The notes under the pieces were generated by a model. That model searched no databases. It had not been told where the DNA came from and saw only the letters and a program-made list of their open reading frames with translations. Shown piece by piece: positions 1 to 11,081 of a stretch of DNA of 64,000 nt. How positions within the stretch are numbered: the stretch's first letter is position 1; the number at the start of each line of letters is the position of its first letter. A program made the position numbers and the translations under genes. Location of the stretch: the NCBI GenBank assembly GCA_947311845.1, contig CAMZMU010000034.1:94158289-94222288 (forward strand), in the 5' to 3' direction. The stretch comes from Poa pratensis. Lineage: Eukaryota > Streptophyta > Magnoliopsida > Poales > Poaceae.

Positions 1-268
1 TCGTGGGCATACGGCGGGATAGGCTCCCGCGGTAGCGCCCAAGCGCGCTCTGCCGAGCATGCTCGACCTCATCCAGAAGGCGCTGCGGGGGCGTGGCGGA
101 TCCATCTCGTGGAGACGATGTGTTTGTGGCTAGGAATGGTGGATTAGGGTTTACCCCCTCGGCGACAATATATAAAGACCTCCAGGGCACCGCTAGGGGA
201 GGACACGTGGCTAGAGCAGCGCTGGGGGAGGACACGTGACTGACACGTGTTGTGACCGCAAAGCCCGC

Positions 269-305
269 CTTTAGTCCCGGTTGGTGTTACCAACCGGGAC
301 TAAAG
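269..305. repeat. CACTA subterminal palindrome
   Basis: A perfect palindrome: CTTTAGTCCCGGTTGG, a 5-base centre, then its complement. A second, half-deleted copy lies at 433-457. Similar palindromes occur at 4627-4661 and 4691-4727 near the other end, as expected for CACTA subterminal repeats, which in this superfamily are bound by the TNPA-type protein. Confidence 0.65.
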
Positions 306-470
306 AAGCACACGGATCGTGTGTTTCTTTTAAGCGCTTGTGAGACGTTGGATCAGAGGTGTGTTTCTTTTGAGGGATTGTGAGCTATTGGATCAACACT
401 ATCACGACCACTTCGTGAGCCACTTGACCCGATTGGTGTTACCAACCGGGACTAAAGAAGCACACGGACC

Positions 471-480
471 CTATATATAG
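471..480 (+). promoter_or_regulatory. TATA box upstream of two hairpins
   Basis: The sequence CTATATATAG reads as a strong plant TATA box on the plus strand, opposite to the transposase gene. The first hairpin (578-676) starts about 100 bases downstream, the spacing expected of a primary-microRNA-type transcription unit. No protein-coding frame of note follows. The promoter is predicted from sequence only. Confidence 0.4.
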
Positions 481-577
481 CATCCATCATTGGCAGTACA
501 CGGGTAGCAGAGAGCAAGATTTCTGAGAGGCAGGAGTTCCTAGAGCGGAGGCTGAAGGTGAACCCTCCCCTCGGTCG

Positions 578-676
578 GATCCAAGCAGCGGCAAGGATCT
601 CTGATGATTAGCAACATTCCAAACACTTGTTCGGACGGTTGCAGATCATCAGAGATGTCTTGCCGCTGTTTGGATC
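578..676 (+). other. Long near-perfect hairpin, candidate microRNA precursor
   Basis: The arms pair over about 36 bases. GATCCAAGCAGCGGCAAG pairs with the 3' arm ending CTTGCCGCTGTTTGGATC (one G-U pair). A small bulge follows, then ATCTCTGATGAT with ATCATCAGAGAT (perfect), then a two-base mismatch and GCAAC/GTTGC around a 22-base loop. Arm length, few mismatches and loop size fit a plant pre-miRNA. I do not recognise the arm as a known miRNA family, so the name is left empty. It could instead be a source of siRNA or an inert inverted repeat of the transposon. Confidence 0.4.
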
Positions 677-756
677 GAAGGCCGATTTGCCGTCTCACGA
701 CCACGCGATGATTTGCCGATTTGCACTCACTCTGTACTCATTGTAGTTCATTTCGT

Positions 757-862
757 AAACAAAGCATTCGGATTCCCTGCATACGCCCGACGGTGCATTT
801 GATATGTAGGCACTCACGAGCCACCGTCGGGCTGTATGCAGGGGAAACCGTGTGTTTTGTTC
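757..862 (+). other. Second hairpin in the same stretch, candidate small-RNA precursor
   Basis: CCCTGCATACGCCCGACGG (775-793) is answered by CCGTCGGGCTGTATGCAGGG (824-843), with one bulged base and a loop of about 30 bases. Weaker pairing extends outward to about 757 and 862. It lies about 80 bases after the first hairpin on the same strand and behind the same TATA box, so both could sit on one transcript. No known family is recognised. Confidence 0.35.
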
Positions 863-1204
863 TATCTACAAAATCCTTCAGTTCATCGACCGAATACAAA
901 AGATTTCTTCTGAGTTTTCTTCTGAGTTTTCAGAACACAGTTACATAAAAGATTTCATTATTATTACACATCACCAACAACATTCCTATCTACTGTTCAC
1001 TTTTTCTTCGTGTCTGTCCCTTTCTTCTGATTGCGCCCACGCCATAGCCATGGAGAATCTTCATCATTTAACAGGATGCTTGGGTCAGTTTTCACTGTGA
1101 AGGGCGGAATTTCATGAAACTTATTATAATCTTCTGACATGTCTGTCTTGTCATCCACTCCCACGATGTTTCTTTTCCCTGAAAGAACTATGTGGCGCTT
1201 TGGC

Positions 1205-4200
1205 TCATCGGACGATGTATTCTTGCTTATCTTTTCTTTTTTTCGGTTTGGTAGACATGTCCTTCACATAGAAAACCTGAGCCACATCATTGGCTAGGAC
1301 GAATGGTTCGGTGTGGTACCCAAGATTCTTGAGATCCACTGTTGTCATGCCGTACTTTTGGTCTACATTTACCCCGCTCCTGTCAGCTTGACCCATTTGC
1401 ACCGAAATAAAGGGACCTTAAAAGTAGGTCCATAGTCAAGTTCCCATATCTCCTCTATGTACCCATAATATGTGTCCTTCTGCCCATTGTCGTCTGTTGC
1501 ATCAAAGCGGACACCACTGTTTTGGTTGGTGCTCTTTTTATCTTGGGCTTTCGTGTAAAATGTATTCCCATTTATCTCGTACCCTTGGAAAGTACATATA
1601 GTCGAAGATGGTGACCTGGCCAACAAGTACAGCTGATCTCCAACAATGGTGTTATTCATGAGATGTGTCTGCAACCAACTGCCGAAAGTCTTCTCGTGTT
1701 CCCCTTAATCAGGAGTCAGCCTTCCCCGGGTTTTCGGAGCGTAGAATATTCTTGTGTCTCTGATATACGGAGCCACCACGGTGGAATTGTGTAGAACTGT
1801 GTAGTGTGCTTGAGTGAAAGAATCCCGTCCCTACATACCGTTGCTTTCCTTCCTAGTGTGCCTTTTCCAGTCAGCCTCCCCTCATACCGAGATTCAGGAA
1901 CACCAATCGGCTTAAGGTCAGGAAGAAAGTCAACACAAAACTCAATGACCTCCTCTGTTCCATAGCCCTTGGAGATGCTTCCTTCTGGCCTAGCACGGTT
2001 ACGAACATATTTCTTTAAGACTCCCATGAACCTCTCGAAGGGGAACATATTGTGTAGAAACACAGGACCGAGAATTCTAATCTCTTCGACTAGGTGAACT
2101 AGGAGGTGCGTCATAATATTGAAGAAGGATGGCGGGAACAACAACTCGAAGCTGACCAGACATTGGACCACATCAATCTGTAACCCTGATAGACTTTCTC
2201 GATCGATTACCTTCTGAGAAATTGCATTGAGGAATGCACATACCTTCACAATGGCCAGTCGAACATTTTCCGCTAGAATTCCCCTCAATGCAACCGGAAG
2301 CAATTGCGTCATAAGCACGTGGCAGTCATGAGACTTTAGGTTTTGGAATTTTTTCTCTTTCATATTTACTATTCCCTTTATATTCGACGAGAAGCCAGAC
2401 GGGACCTTGATACTGAAAAGGACTTCAAAAAAGATTTCCTTCTCTTCCTTGGTAAGAGCGTAGCTGGCAGGCCCTTGAAACTGCCCTGGATGCATGCCGT
2501 CTCGTCCTTTATGACGTTCCTGGTCCTCCCGTGCTTCCGGTGTATCTTTTGACTTCCCATACAAGCCCAGGAAGCCTAGAATATTCACGCAAAGATTCTT
2601 CGTCAGGTGCATCACGTCGATTGCGGAGCGGACCTCATGGACTTCCCAATAGGGTAGCTCCCAAAATATAGATTTCTTCTTCCACATGGGTGCGCTTATC
2701 AGCGTCGTTCGGAACAGGTTGGCTGCCAGGACCCTTTCCAAAGATTACTTTTAAATCCTTGACCATACCAAATACTTCAGCACCAGTACGGGTGACAGGC
2801 TTCGTCCGGGTTTCTGCCTTGCCATTGAAATGCTTGCCTTTTTGCCTTAAGGATGCTTGGGCGGAAGAAAACGACGATTGTACGGGTACACATTCTTCCT
2901 ACATTTGTCCAGATATATACTTTCTGTCTGATCCAAACAGTGCGTGCATGCATTGTATCCCTTGTTCGTCTGTCCTGAAATGTTACTAAGAGCAGGCCAA
3001 TCATTGATGGTTACGAAAAGCAACGCTCGTAGGTCAAATGTCTCCTGTTTGTGCTCATCCCACACACTTACACCTGGTTTGGCCCACAACTGCAAAAGTT
3101 CATCGACTAATGGCCTTAGGTACACATCAATGTCGTTGCCGGGTTGCTTCGGGCCTTGGATGAGCACTGGCATCATAATGAACTTCCGCTTCATGCACAA
3201 CCAAGGAGGAAGGTTGTAGATACATAGAGTCACGGGCCAGGTGCTGTGACTGCAGCTCTGCTCCCCAAAAGGATTCATGCCATCTGTACTTAGACCAAAC
3301 CATAAGTTCCTTGCGTCACCTGCAAAGTCCCGAACTCTCTCTCGATTTTTCTCCACTGCCGACCATCAGCGGGGTGCCTCAACTTGTCGTCTTTCTTACG
3401 GTCTTCCATGTGCCATCGCAACAACTTGGCATGCTCTTTGTTTCTGAACAGACGTTTCAACCGTGGTATTATAGGAGCATACCACATCACCTTGGCAGGA
3501 ACCCTCTTCCTGGGTGGCTCGCCCTCAATATCACCAGGGTCATCTTTTCTGATCTTATACCGCAATGCAGTGCATACCGGGCATTTATCCATATTCTCGT
3601 ACTTCTCACCGCGGTAGAGGATGCAGTCATTAGGGCATGCATGTATCTTCTGCACGTCTAATCCTAGAGGGCAGACAAGCTTCTTTGCTTCGTACGTGCT
3701 GGCGGGCAATTCGTTCTTTCTTGGAAGCATCTTCTTCATTAGTACCAGCAACTTTTCAAATGACGAGTCAGTCACACCGGTCTCTGCCTTCCACTTCAGC
3801 AATTCCAGTGTGCTACCCAGCTTCTTCTGGCCATCTTCACAAGTTGGGTACAACAATTTGTTGTGGTCCTGTAACATCTGCTCGAACTGCAACCTCTCCT
3901 TTTCTGTGTCGCAGCCTCGCCTTGCATCAGAAATGACCCGACCAAGATCATCAGCGGGCTCATCTGGTGCCCGTTCTTCACCCTCTTCTTCTTCATTGTC
4001 TTCCATTTCGGTATCAGCGTATTCAGGGAACATAGATCGGTAGTTGTCATCATCGTTCTCTTCTTCATCGCCGTCTTCCATCATAACCCCTCTTTCTCCG
4101 TGCTTGGTCCAAACATTATAGCCGGACATGAAACCGGACCGAAGCAGGTGGCTCTGAATGACTCTTGAGGAAGTGTGATCCTTCTCATTCCGACATTCAA

Positions 4201-4297
4201 CACATGGACAAAACATAAAGCCATCCCGCCGCTTGTTCGCCTCGGCCGCAAGGCGAAAAGAACGCACGCCTTCTCTGTAAGCGGCAGAGCGTGTCAC
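1205..4297 (-). pseudogene. CACTA transposase (TNP2-like), frameshifted remnant
   Basis: Successive minus-strand reading frames match the parts of a grass CACTA transposase in the right order. 4297-3290 is the transposase-associated N-terminal domain (FCPCVECRN, cysteine-rich) leading into the TNP2 region (CPVCTALRYKIRKDDPG). 3356-2847 is the TNP2 core with FGLSTDGMNPFGEQ and the cysteine pair of YNACTHCLD. 2741-1716 contains RSAIDVMHLTKNLC and then a DUF4218-like segment (PFERFMGVLKKYVRN). 1674-1205 is a DUF4216-like tail (VPLFRCKWVK, VNVDQKYGMTTVDL). Frame changes near 3330, between 2847 and 2741, and near 1390 would block one continuous protein, unless some are introns. I judge it inactive. 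An intact relative would cut and re-insert CACTA ends in the nucleus. Confidence 0.85.
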
Positions 4298-4606
4298 CGT
4301 ACATCCATGGATGGCTCATCTGCATCATAGAACTATATATCAAACGCAATCACGATGCTAAAATTAGTACCGCGCGGTCTAAACGAGAAAATAGTTGCTA
4401 ACCTTTTAGGACACTTGGAAACAAAGAGGAGGAAGCTTAAGTGTGGCTCGGGCACCTCATATCATGTTTGTCTTGTGTGAACTCAAGTGGCATCGCTCTA
4501 ACAGGCATTTCACCGAACACCTCTAGTGCATATGAAGAAAAAAAAACTAGCACACCTACACCACCTCCACCAGGAAAAAAACAAGAGAGAGGGGAGAGGG
4601 GCTGCC

Positions 4607-4615
4607 ATATATATA
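4607..4615 (-). promoter_or_regulatory. TATA-like box for the CACTA transposase
   Basis: TATATATAT on the minus strand, about 310 bases upstream of the first transposase codon (4297) and inside the 5' subterminal region of the element. The position suits a transposase promoter; this is inferred only. Confidence 0.35.
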
Positions 4616-4626
4616 GGGCCAGATCA

Positions 4627-4727
4627 TTAGTCCCGGTTTGAGATACAAACCGGGACTAAAGGGGGGCACCAGGCCGCAGTGGGCCGCAGACCCCTTTAGT
4701 CCCGGCTGGTGACACGAACCGGGACCA
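4627..4727. repeat. Pair of CACTA subterminal palindromes
   Basis: 4627-4661 is TTAGTCCCGGTTTG, a short centre and its complement. 4691-4727 is a diverged version (TTAGTCCCGGCTGG ... CGAACCGGGACCA). Together with the copies near 269 and 433 they mark the subterminal zones of the CACTA element. Confidence 0.6.
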
Positions 4728-4863
4728 TTGGTCCCTAACGAGCCTTGACTAAAGGGTGCCGAACGCTTCGGCGTTTTCGGGGCGACGTGTCCGGACCATT
4801 AGTCTCGGCCCAGGCCACGGCCGAGACTAATGGCCCGGACGAAAGGCCTGTTTTCTACTAGTG

Positions 4864-6220
4864 CATGGTTGCACCGTCCCACGCTAGCTCGCTGCTGCAT
4901 GATAGTTTGAGCTTCACGAGATTCTGGAGATCCTTGATCCATCCTGGCAATTTGCTCATACGGCCATAAAGCTTGAGGCACTGTAGGTTTTCCGGAGGCG
5001 ACGTCATGGCATGGAAACAGTCACACATATCTGCTACTCTATCTGACACCACTGACAAGGACTCAAGGCCACTGAGGCTGGATGAAATGACCGAACATAA
5101 CTCCAGTCCATTCTCCTTGTTGATACCACACACTCCTAACTTGCGCAGGTTGGTGAGACTTTTTATCTCTTCTGCGACTACATTCCCCCTTTCAAGATTC
5201 ACATACCGCAGCGTGTGCAGTGTTTTCAGTTTCCTCATTCCTCTAGGCAACTTAATACCAAAATCATGCCGGCCAATGCTAGCGTGTAGACAACGAAGCT
5301 TCGTAAGATTGGTGATGGTTTTGGGCAGCATCTTTATCGCAGTATGTTTGATGTCTAGTGTCTCGAGTTGACTTAGGTTACCCACCGATTTTGGAAGGTC
5401 ATAGATGTAGTGGCACCGTCTGAGGGAAAGATATGTCAGATGTATAAGCTTCCCAATGTGCTTAATGTGATGATCTTCTAAACCTCTTGTTCCTTCTAGG
5501 TCCAGCACCCGAAGAAATCTCATCTTGTCAGAAATGTAAAATGGCTTCCACTTTCCAAACACCGTCAATGACCGTATACAGGACAGCTCCACAGTGCTCT
5601 CAAACTCACACTTATCTCCCTCCCAATTGCTCCTTATGGCAAGGTGCCGCACTGCACCATGAGTGTTCGGCCTGCACCCTTCCTCCAGCCTGAAAACAAG
5701 ATTTTCCTCCATTGATTTTGCAATGCTGATATCACGGACCAGATCGTGTAGCTGGCATGAGTCAATACCTTTTATGCTGAAAACTGAAAACTGAATTCTG
5801 AGTTGGTAATATCATGCTTCTCTCCACAAGTTCCATGAAGTATCTATCCGCTTTTGGACTGTCTAGAGAATAACCTTCCGCCATCCATCGCTACGCTAAA
5901 CGTCTCCGGCTAACATTGCAGTCTTCAGGGAAGATGGACAAGTACAAGAAACAAGACTTGAGGTAATATGGTAGGCCATCATAACTTTTCATAAGAACTG
6001 TTTTTATGGATTCAAACTTTGGATTCATCTCCAGCTCCACACCGATATGCTCATTCAGTTTCCTCCATTCCGCAGCATTTTTTGTTGGTTGGTCTGCCAA
6101 GAAGCCACCTATGGTGACTATTGCAAGGGGAAGCCCATTGCACCTTTTTAGTATGAGTTTTGCAGGTTCAACCAACTCAGGATAGTCCTTGGCCAAATCT
6201 ATGGTCTTATTCCTAAACAC
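4864..6220 (-). pseudogene. Unit A exon 3: NB-ARC 2 second half and truncated LRR
   Basis: It starts VFRNKTIDLAKDYPELVEPA and has GLPLAIVTIGG. It then meets TAG at 5893-5891 and an 8-bp duplication, and reopens at MEENLVFRLEEGC (5712) into leucine-rich repeats down to LAWDGATM, where the CACTA terminus begins. B continues here with QAIGNLPNLS. Confidence 0.85.
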
Positions 6221-6309
6221 ATGTAATTGTGTAAAAATATAATTAGTATGCCATTTTACTACTCTACAAATACATGAATCAGTTTGGGTGGCAAGTACAC
6301 AACAGGCTA

Positions 6310-6571
6310 GTCCCTCCATCCCCTAAAAGAGTGTACTTCTATCTTTCTTGGAGATTCGAACTATTTTAAAGTTTATCTGAGTTTATATAAAATATATCAA
6401 TGTTTCTGAAACCAAAAAAAAGTATACGATGAAAATATATTTGATGATGAATCCAATGCTACTAATTTGGTGGCATAAATGTTGGTGTTTTTTTTGTATA
6501 GATGTAGTCAAACATGAAAAGTTTGAATTTTCAAGAAAGTTGAAAGTGCACGTTTTTATGGATGGAGGGAG
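6310..6571. mobile_element. Stowaway-like MITE in intron 2 of unit A
   Basis: 262 bp with terminal repeats GTCCCTCCATCC and, inverted at the other end, CTCCCTCCATCC, flanked by TA on both sides (6308-6309 and 6572-6573). Unit B intron 2 keeps the empty site (aggcta-tgtaac near 23550), which confirms the insertion. The rest of this intron (6573-7328) is AT-rich intron sequence shared with B. Confidence 0.85.
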
Positions 6572-7328
6572 TATGTAACAAAGTCATTTTGTTTCGCTAC
6601 TCTTTCATAGAGACAAGGCAATATACTTAAGGCCAGGACAATTCTTTTATGTCTTAATTATCCATGTACGAAATGTGTAGTCACATTATTTGTAAGATGT
6701 ACCCCAATACAAGTTAAGTAGTAACTTATTGTGCACATCTGTCAAACAAAGTTTTGCACCAAAATTTACATCGACATGTTTCTATCCATTTTATGCACTT
6801 AAGGTTTTGTTTGTAATTTTGAAAACTTGAATACGCAATTTCGAAAAGTTTATCAACGGGAAACAAAAGGAAATACTCATTTAGTAATATGTTGATCTCA
6901 GCCCGTTTGGATAAGAACACCTTAGTTTCCAACAATTAAAAAACAAATTAGAGAAATTGAACTCGTTTAAGTTACATGATTCTTTTATGCTCCAGTTCTT
7001 TTATAATTTAAGAAGAGAAGTGGTGAAGTCGTGGAATATAGTGGGCTTGTTGCTAACTTGGGCAGTGGGTCATTTACTCAGTCTTTGGTTAACTGTGGAA
7101 GCTCTCGAAAATATATCACTCCTAAATGACTCATTGGCCATTGTGGCGTAATATGTTTCTGCGACGTGCTCTGAGTTTGCGGTATCTCTTCCAAAGAGGG
7201 TTGGTAGTGTTGTTACAATATATTAATGTAAAATAACCCTTCAAAATTAAAATCGAAATTGAGATAAAGTGAACAACATAGTTCTTGCAAACTGATAAAG
7301 TGAATATAGAGTAATACTTTTTCAATAC

Positions 7329-8054
7329 CTTTTTTGTTAAGAGCTCAAATGCATCCCTTTCTTCTAGACGACTGAGCAACCGTATGAACCTTCTTTTTTT
7401 GCAACAATGCTTAGCAATATCCTCTCGCCTTGTGGTCATCACAACGACCAAGCTTCGATTTTTCATTGCAAGTAAACTTGGCAATGCTAAATCCCATTCT
7501 GCAGCAGATGAGAGATCATCAAGAACAATCAAGCAACTATTTCCTTCTGAACACCTGACCAACAGTTCAGTCAACTCTGCAACTCCCATCAAATTGATGT
7601 TTTCTTTGGTGTCGCCTGCGAAGTCCAAGGCCTCCTTTCTTGCAGCCAGTTGCATTACCAAGCTCTTAAGGAGCTCCACAAGCTTGAATGGTCGTAAGAC
7701 CGTGACAAAAGCATGTTTCCCAAACATGTCGCTGACCTCTTTTCTCTGCTGAACGTCTTTGATCAGAGTGGTTTTTCCAAGGCCACCCATTCCCCACAGT
7801 GCGACTACTTCAAATTGATGGGTGCTAGCCTGTTCTCGAATTAGTTCAATAATATCAATTTTTTCTTTCCCACGACCAATAAGCTGAAATTCCTCCAGGA
7901 TACTTGTCATCGTGTTTCTGCGTGTGAGCATCTGTTGCGCCTTTATGTTTCCATCAACATCACTATTACATTGGTCTTCTATCTCATTGTCAGCAGTGTG
8001 TGGTAACTTTGAGCTAGAAGCTGGCTTCGGTAAAAAAATTACATCATGGGAACT
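7329..8054 (-). pseudogene. Unit A exon 2: first half of the second NB-ARC
   Basis: 242 open codons between an AG acceptor (8056-8055) and a GT donor (7328-7327). It contains the linker, GMGGLGKTT (P-loop), LIVLDDLSS (kinase 2) and VVVMTTRRED (RNBS-B). It is one codon shorter than the same exon in B and C. Taken alone it is undamaged. Confidence 0.85.
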
Positions 8055-8259
8055 CTGAAAACAAGTAAAAGAGAGTTAGACACGTTTTCAGTGATGAATC
8101 ACAAAGAAATAAATAATGAGGAACCAGCTCAATGCATATGTCCTACTGATACAAATCGATATTAATGACACAATGAACCAAGTAAATCAACCTTGAATGT
8201 CATGTATATAGTCAGTTTTGCTTAGATGGTTCGGTCAGGGTTGACTTTGCTAGAATATT

Positions 8260-9730
8260 ATGAAATCCGTCAACATAGACATGGGTGGAGGAGGAGGCTG
8301 CATGGGAGGTGGAGGCGGCATCCCGAGGTCCGGTGTGCGAAGTGGAAACCCCGCACGTGCCGCTGCCGCAGGAGGCCTGCTACACCGTCAACTCGATGGT
8401 CTTCATGAGGCCCGGCGAGTCCTCCTCAAGCTCGGTCGCCGACACAACCAGTTTAAGCCAGGCCAGTCGTTGCCATGCGTTTCGTCGCGCAATGGCGACG
8501 GCATGTGGTAGCCTGCGTGTACCACCTCTATCGGTAGGCGCTCTGGTCGGCGTACGTATAGGCGGCCACGTGGTGGGGGCCTAGCTGAGACGCCGCGTGT
8601 CTGCGAACCAAAGTCGCAGATCACTGGGTAAACCCGTGGCGCGCGGTGATCATGCGCATCGCGGATGACGACGTCAGATCCACCTCCCCCGCGTGGCGAG
8701 GAGCGGCGATCCTCCCTGACCCGGGGTGGCATGCGTCTGCACGCGCCCTGGGAACGACGCGCTGCACCGGTCGTAGCAGCCGGAGTGGAATGGCGCTCCC
8801 GGTTGCAGCGTGCGCCCGAGCAGCCGCAATGGCGCTGGCCACCGTGTGCTGCGTGGCATCCCACCAAAAATGTTAGCCGGTGGCGTTGTACCGCGACGGC
8901 CTCAGCGCCCCGCCGTACCTTGCCATCTCGGTTTTGCGCTTGTTCCGGAAACGCTCGCTCCCGACGGCCCAGTTGTCGACGGCGTTCACAGGAAGGAGCC
9001 ATTGCGCCTCCGTCATCTCGTTCCGTCGAGTGAGGACAGGGAGGTTGAACACCTCAGGAGTCGTTGGGATGGACAGCACGGTGAGGCCACCCACGCTAAC
9101 CACCCAACCCTTGGGCGGGCGGTAGTCGGGGGACGAGCAGCCTATAGCGGTGGAAGTGGTGCGCCTGCTCCTGGGTGAGGTTGCGGCCTCCCCTCGAACT
9201 GTCGGCCTTAGCTTTGTGCAACATGGTGGCTGGGCGGTGGAGGTAAGCTAAGCCGGCGAGGAAGGAGAATGGAGAAGGAGTGGAAGTGCGTGGGTGGGCT
9301 GCGGCGAGGGCGACATTTATAGACCGGAATGGCCGAGGGTCGGCGTAAATGCTACGCGTGGAGAAGACGCAACACCAGAGCGTGGGATTGGCTGGCGTTG
9401 GCACCGGCATAAAAGCGACATGTGGGGAAGGCACAACGTCGTCCAGTCACTTCGCGTCCTGGCACAGTGGGCGCCATTACGCCGGAACGGCCTCCTGCAC
9501 GGCGCCATAATCGCAATTGCCCTACGTCGTTATTTGTCTATGGTAGGTGGGCTCCGCCTGACGGAGGGCCTGTCCGGCACCCCCGAGCAGACCTCCAAGT
9601 TTAGAGACCCTCTCGGGGGTCCCGGACAGAATTTGGGTCAGGCCAGACACTTCGGGGTGCTGGTGCAGCAGATTTGTTGTCCAACCCCCCAATAGGCCTT
9701 CGGGTGGTGCCGGTGGAGATGCTCTAAGAA
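8260..9730. repeat. GC-rich insertion in intron 1 of unit A with a degraded repetitive hypothetical gene
   Basis: This roughly 1.47-kb block is absent from the paralogous intron of unit C (38120-38260) and much richer in G+C than its surroundings. On the minus strand, frames at 9434-8873 read LTQEQAHHFHRYRLLVP, a proline/glycine stretch, then FRNKRKTEMARYGG and a short tail. This resembles, from memory, a hypothetical protein family that occurs in many broken copies in Triticeae genomes, usually carried by transposons. The right edge ends ...GGTGGAGATGCTC followed by TAA, like a Harbinger-type terminal repeat; I found no partner at the left edge. Function unknown. Confidence 0.45.
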
Positions 9731-11081
9731 CCTTGTCCCTCGAGATTGCATCACCATCTACAACCCAAGATTCATTACCAACAGGTATGCAGGAAATCCT
9801 TTTAATGAGCACCTTTATCAAAAAATATCAACATAAAACTTGTATGTTGGATGAAGTATCCATGGTTTGCCGTTTCTACGGAACTTACCTCCCATGTCTC
9901 TCCCACCAATGTCTCGGGAGAAACCCTAGCCGCCACTAGCGACACCTCTCTTGCCGTTCCACTTTTCCTCGCCGCAACCGGTCAGTCGGGCAAAGCCCAC
10001 GTGGCGTCGGTGGAAACATAGTTCTTCCTTTTCTCGTGAGAGACAATGCGGGTCAGCCTACCTCAACGAGCAGATCGTGGCGCTTCTATTTTTCCTCGGC
10101 TTTCCTCATGCTCGGCGTTGTGGCGTTGATCTGATCCGAGGTGGATGAAGCCTTACTCGCCGAGGCATCCCATTGGCGGCGATTGTGTTGTTGCCTTGTC
10201 TTATGGGCGGCGTTGCACATCAACAGTAATTCTGATTCGATTGTGTTGCAGGAATTGGCGGGGATCGGTTCTTGACATGATGATAGCCTTCAGCCCTATG
10301 GTTTCGAGGCGCACTAGTCTTCGACTGCAAATCTTTTGGGGCCAACATAGGTTGGGATGTCCCTTCCACCTCCTAAATGGGTTCAATCCGGCTTGACGTC
10401 TTTCGCGGAGACGTCATGCCATGCATGTTACATGTCTATAGGTTCTAGGTATATATGGCGCCTCATGCGGAAGCATAAAAGTCATGCCTATGCACGATGT
10501 CGCATGCGGATGCATAAACTAATGCATGTTACCGGCAGGTGCTACCGACAGTGTCTCTTGTGGACGCGTCAAGAAACATTTGAAAAAGTTATAGAAAAAT
10601 TAGCGAGTCCACCGTTCAAATCTCAGCTCATTTACGTAAAAATGGAAAAAACATTTTCAGTTTGTTTCACAAAGAAGAGAAAGAAGATGGATGTGGCTGC
10701 GAAGTATGATAAAATAAGCGAAGATTGTATGAGGGTATTTAAACGGTCGCACATGAAGATTGTAATGTAAACTCTCTTTTGAATTGAGGGGTTGGGAATG
10801 GGAGGGAATTCCCTCTTCCGGACTTGTTCAAGGACACCAGCTAATCCTAGTGGGCATGATTGCTATACGGGGTTACACTTCCTTTCTTGAACAATCTGGC
10901 CGATTACCCTTGGTCACTACTCCCTCAGGATAAAGCCTCTCGCAGATACCCATACACATTCTATGAAGCATAGTCGATTATCATACATGTGTTATCGCAC
11001 AAAAATAGTTCACACTCAATTACGCTAGCGGAGATTTTTAGATTAATGATAAAAAAGGTGAGTTTGTAATTGAATTAGTAC
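9731..11081 (-). other. Remainder of unit A intron 1, paralogous to unit C and B introns
   Basis: 9731-10560 aligns with 38260-39290 in unit C (shared stretches such as ACAACCCAAGATTCATT and GAGCACCTTTATCAAA, then repeats of a GCATGTT/GGTGCTAC theme). 10760-11081 aligns with 29480-29902 in unit B (GAATTGAGGG..., CACATTCTATGAAGCATAG). No gene is seen here; the 137-codon frame at 10357-10770 has no recognisable domain. Confidence 0.6.

Larger units (their letters stand above)
1..4863 (-). mobile_element. CACTA (En/Spm, Caspar-like) DNA transposon, left part outside the window
   Basis: The right end is the element's 5' terminus. Read on the minus strand it begins CACTAGTAGAAAACAGG at 4863, the terminal inverted repeat typical of grass CACTA elements. 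Just beyond it the LRR exon of NLR unit A resumes, so the element sits inside that exon; the adjacent 3-bp target repeat would be cat (4864-4866). The matching left terminus is not in the window. Inside are a decayed transposase gene on the minus strand (1205-4297) and palindromic subterminal repeats built on TTAGTCCCGG near both visible ends. Positions 1-1204 and 4298-4863 hold no other gene I can support. Confidence 0.85.

Noticed and set aside
3621..4043. 140-codon plus-strand frame opposite the CACTA transposase
   Set aside because: Antisense shadow of the transposase coding sequence.
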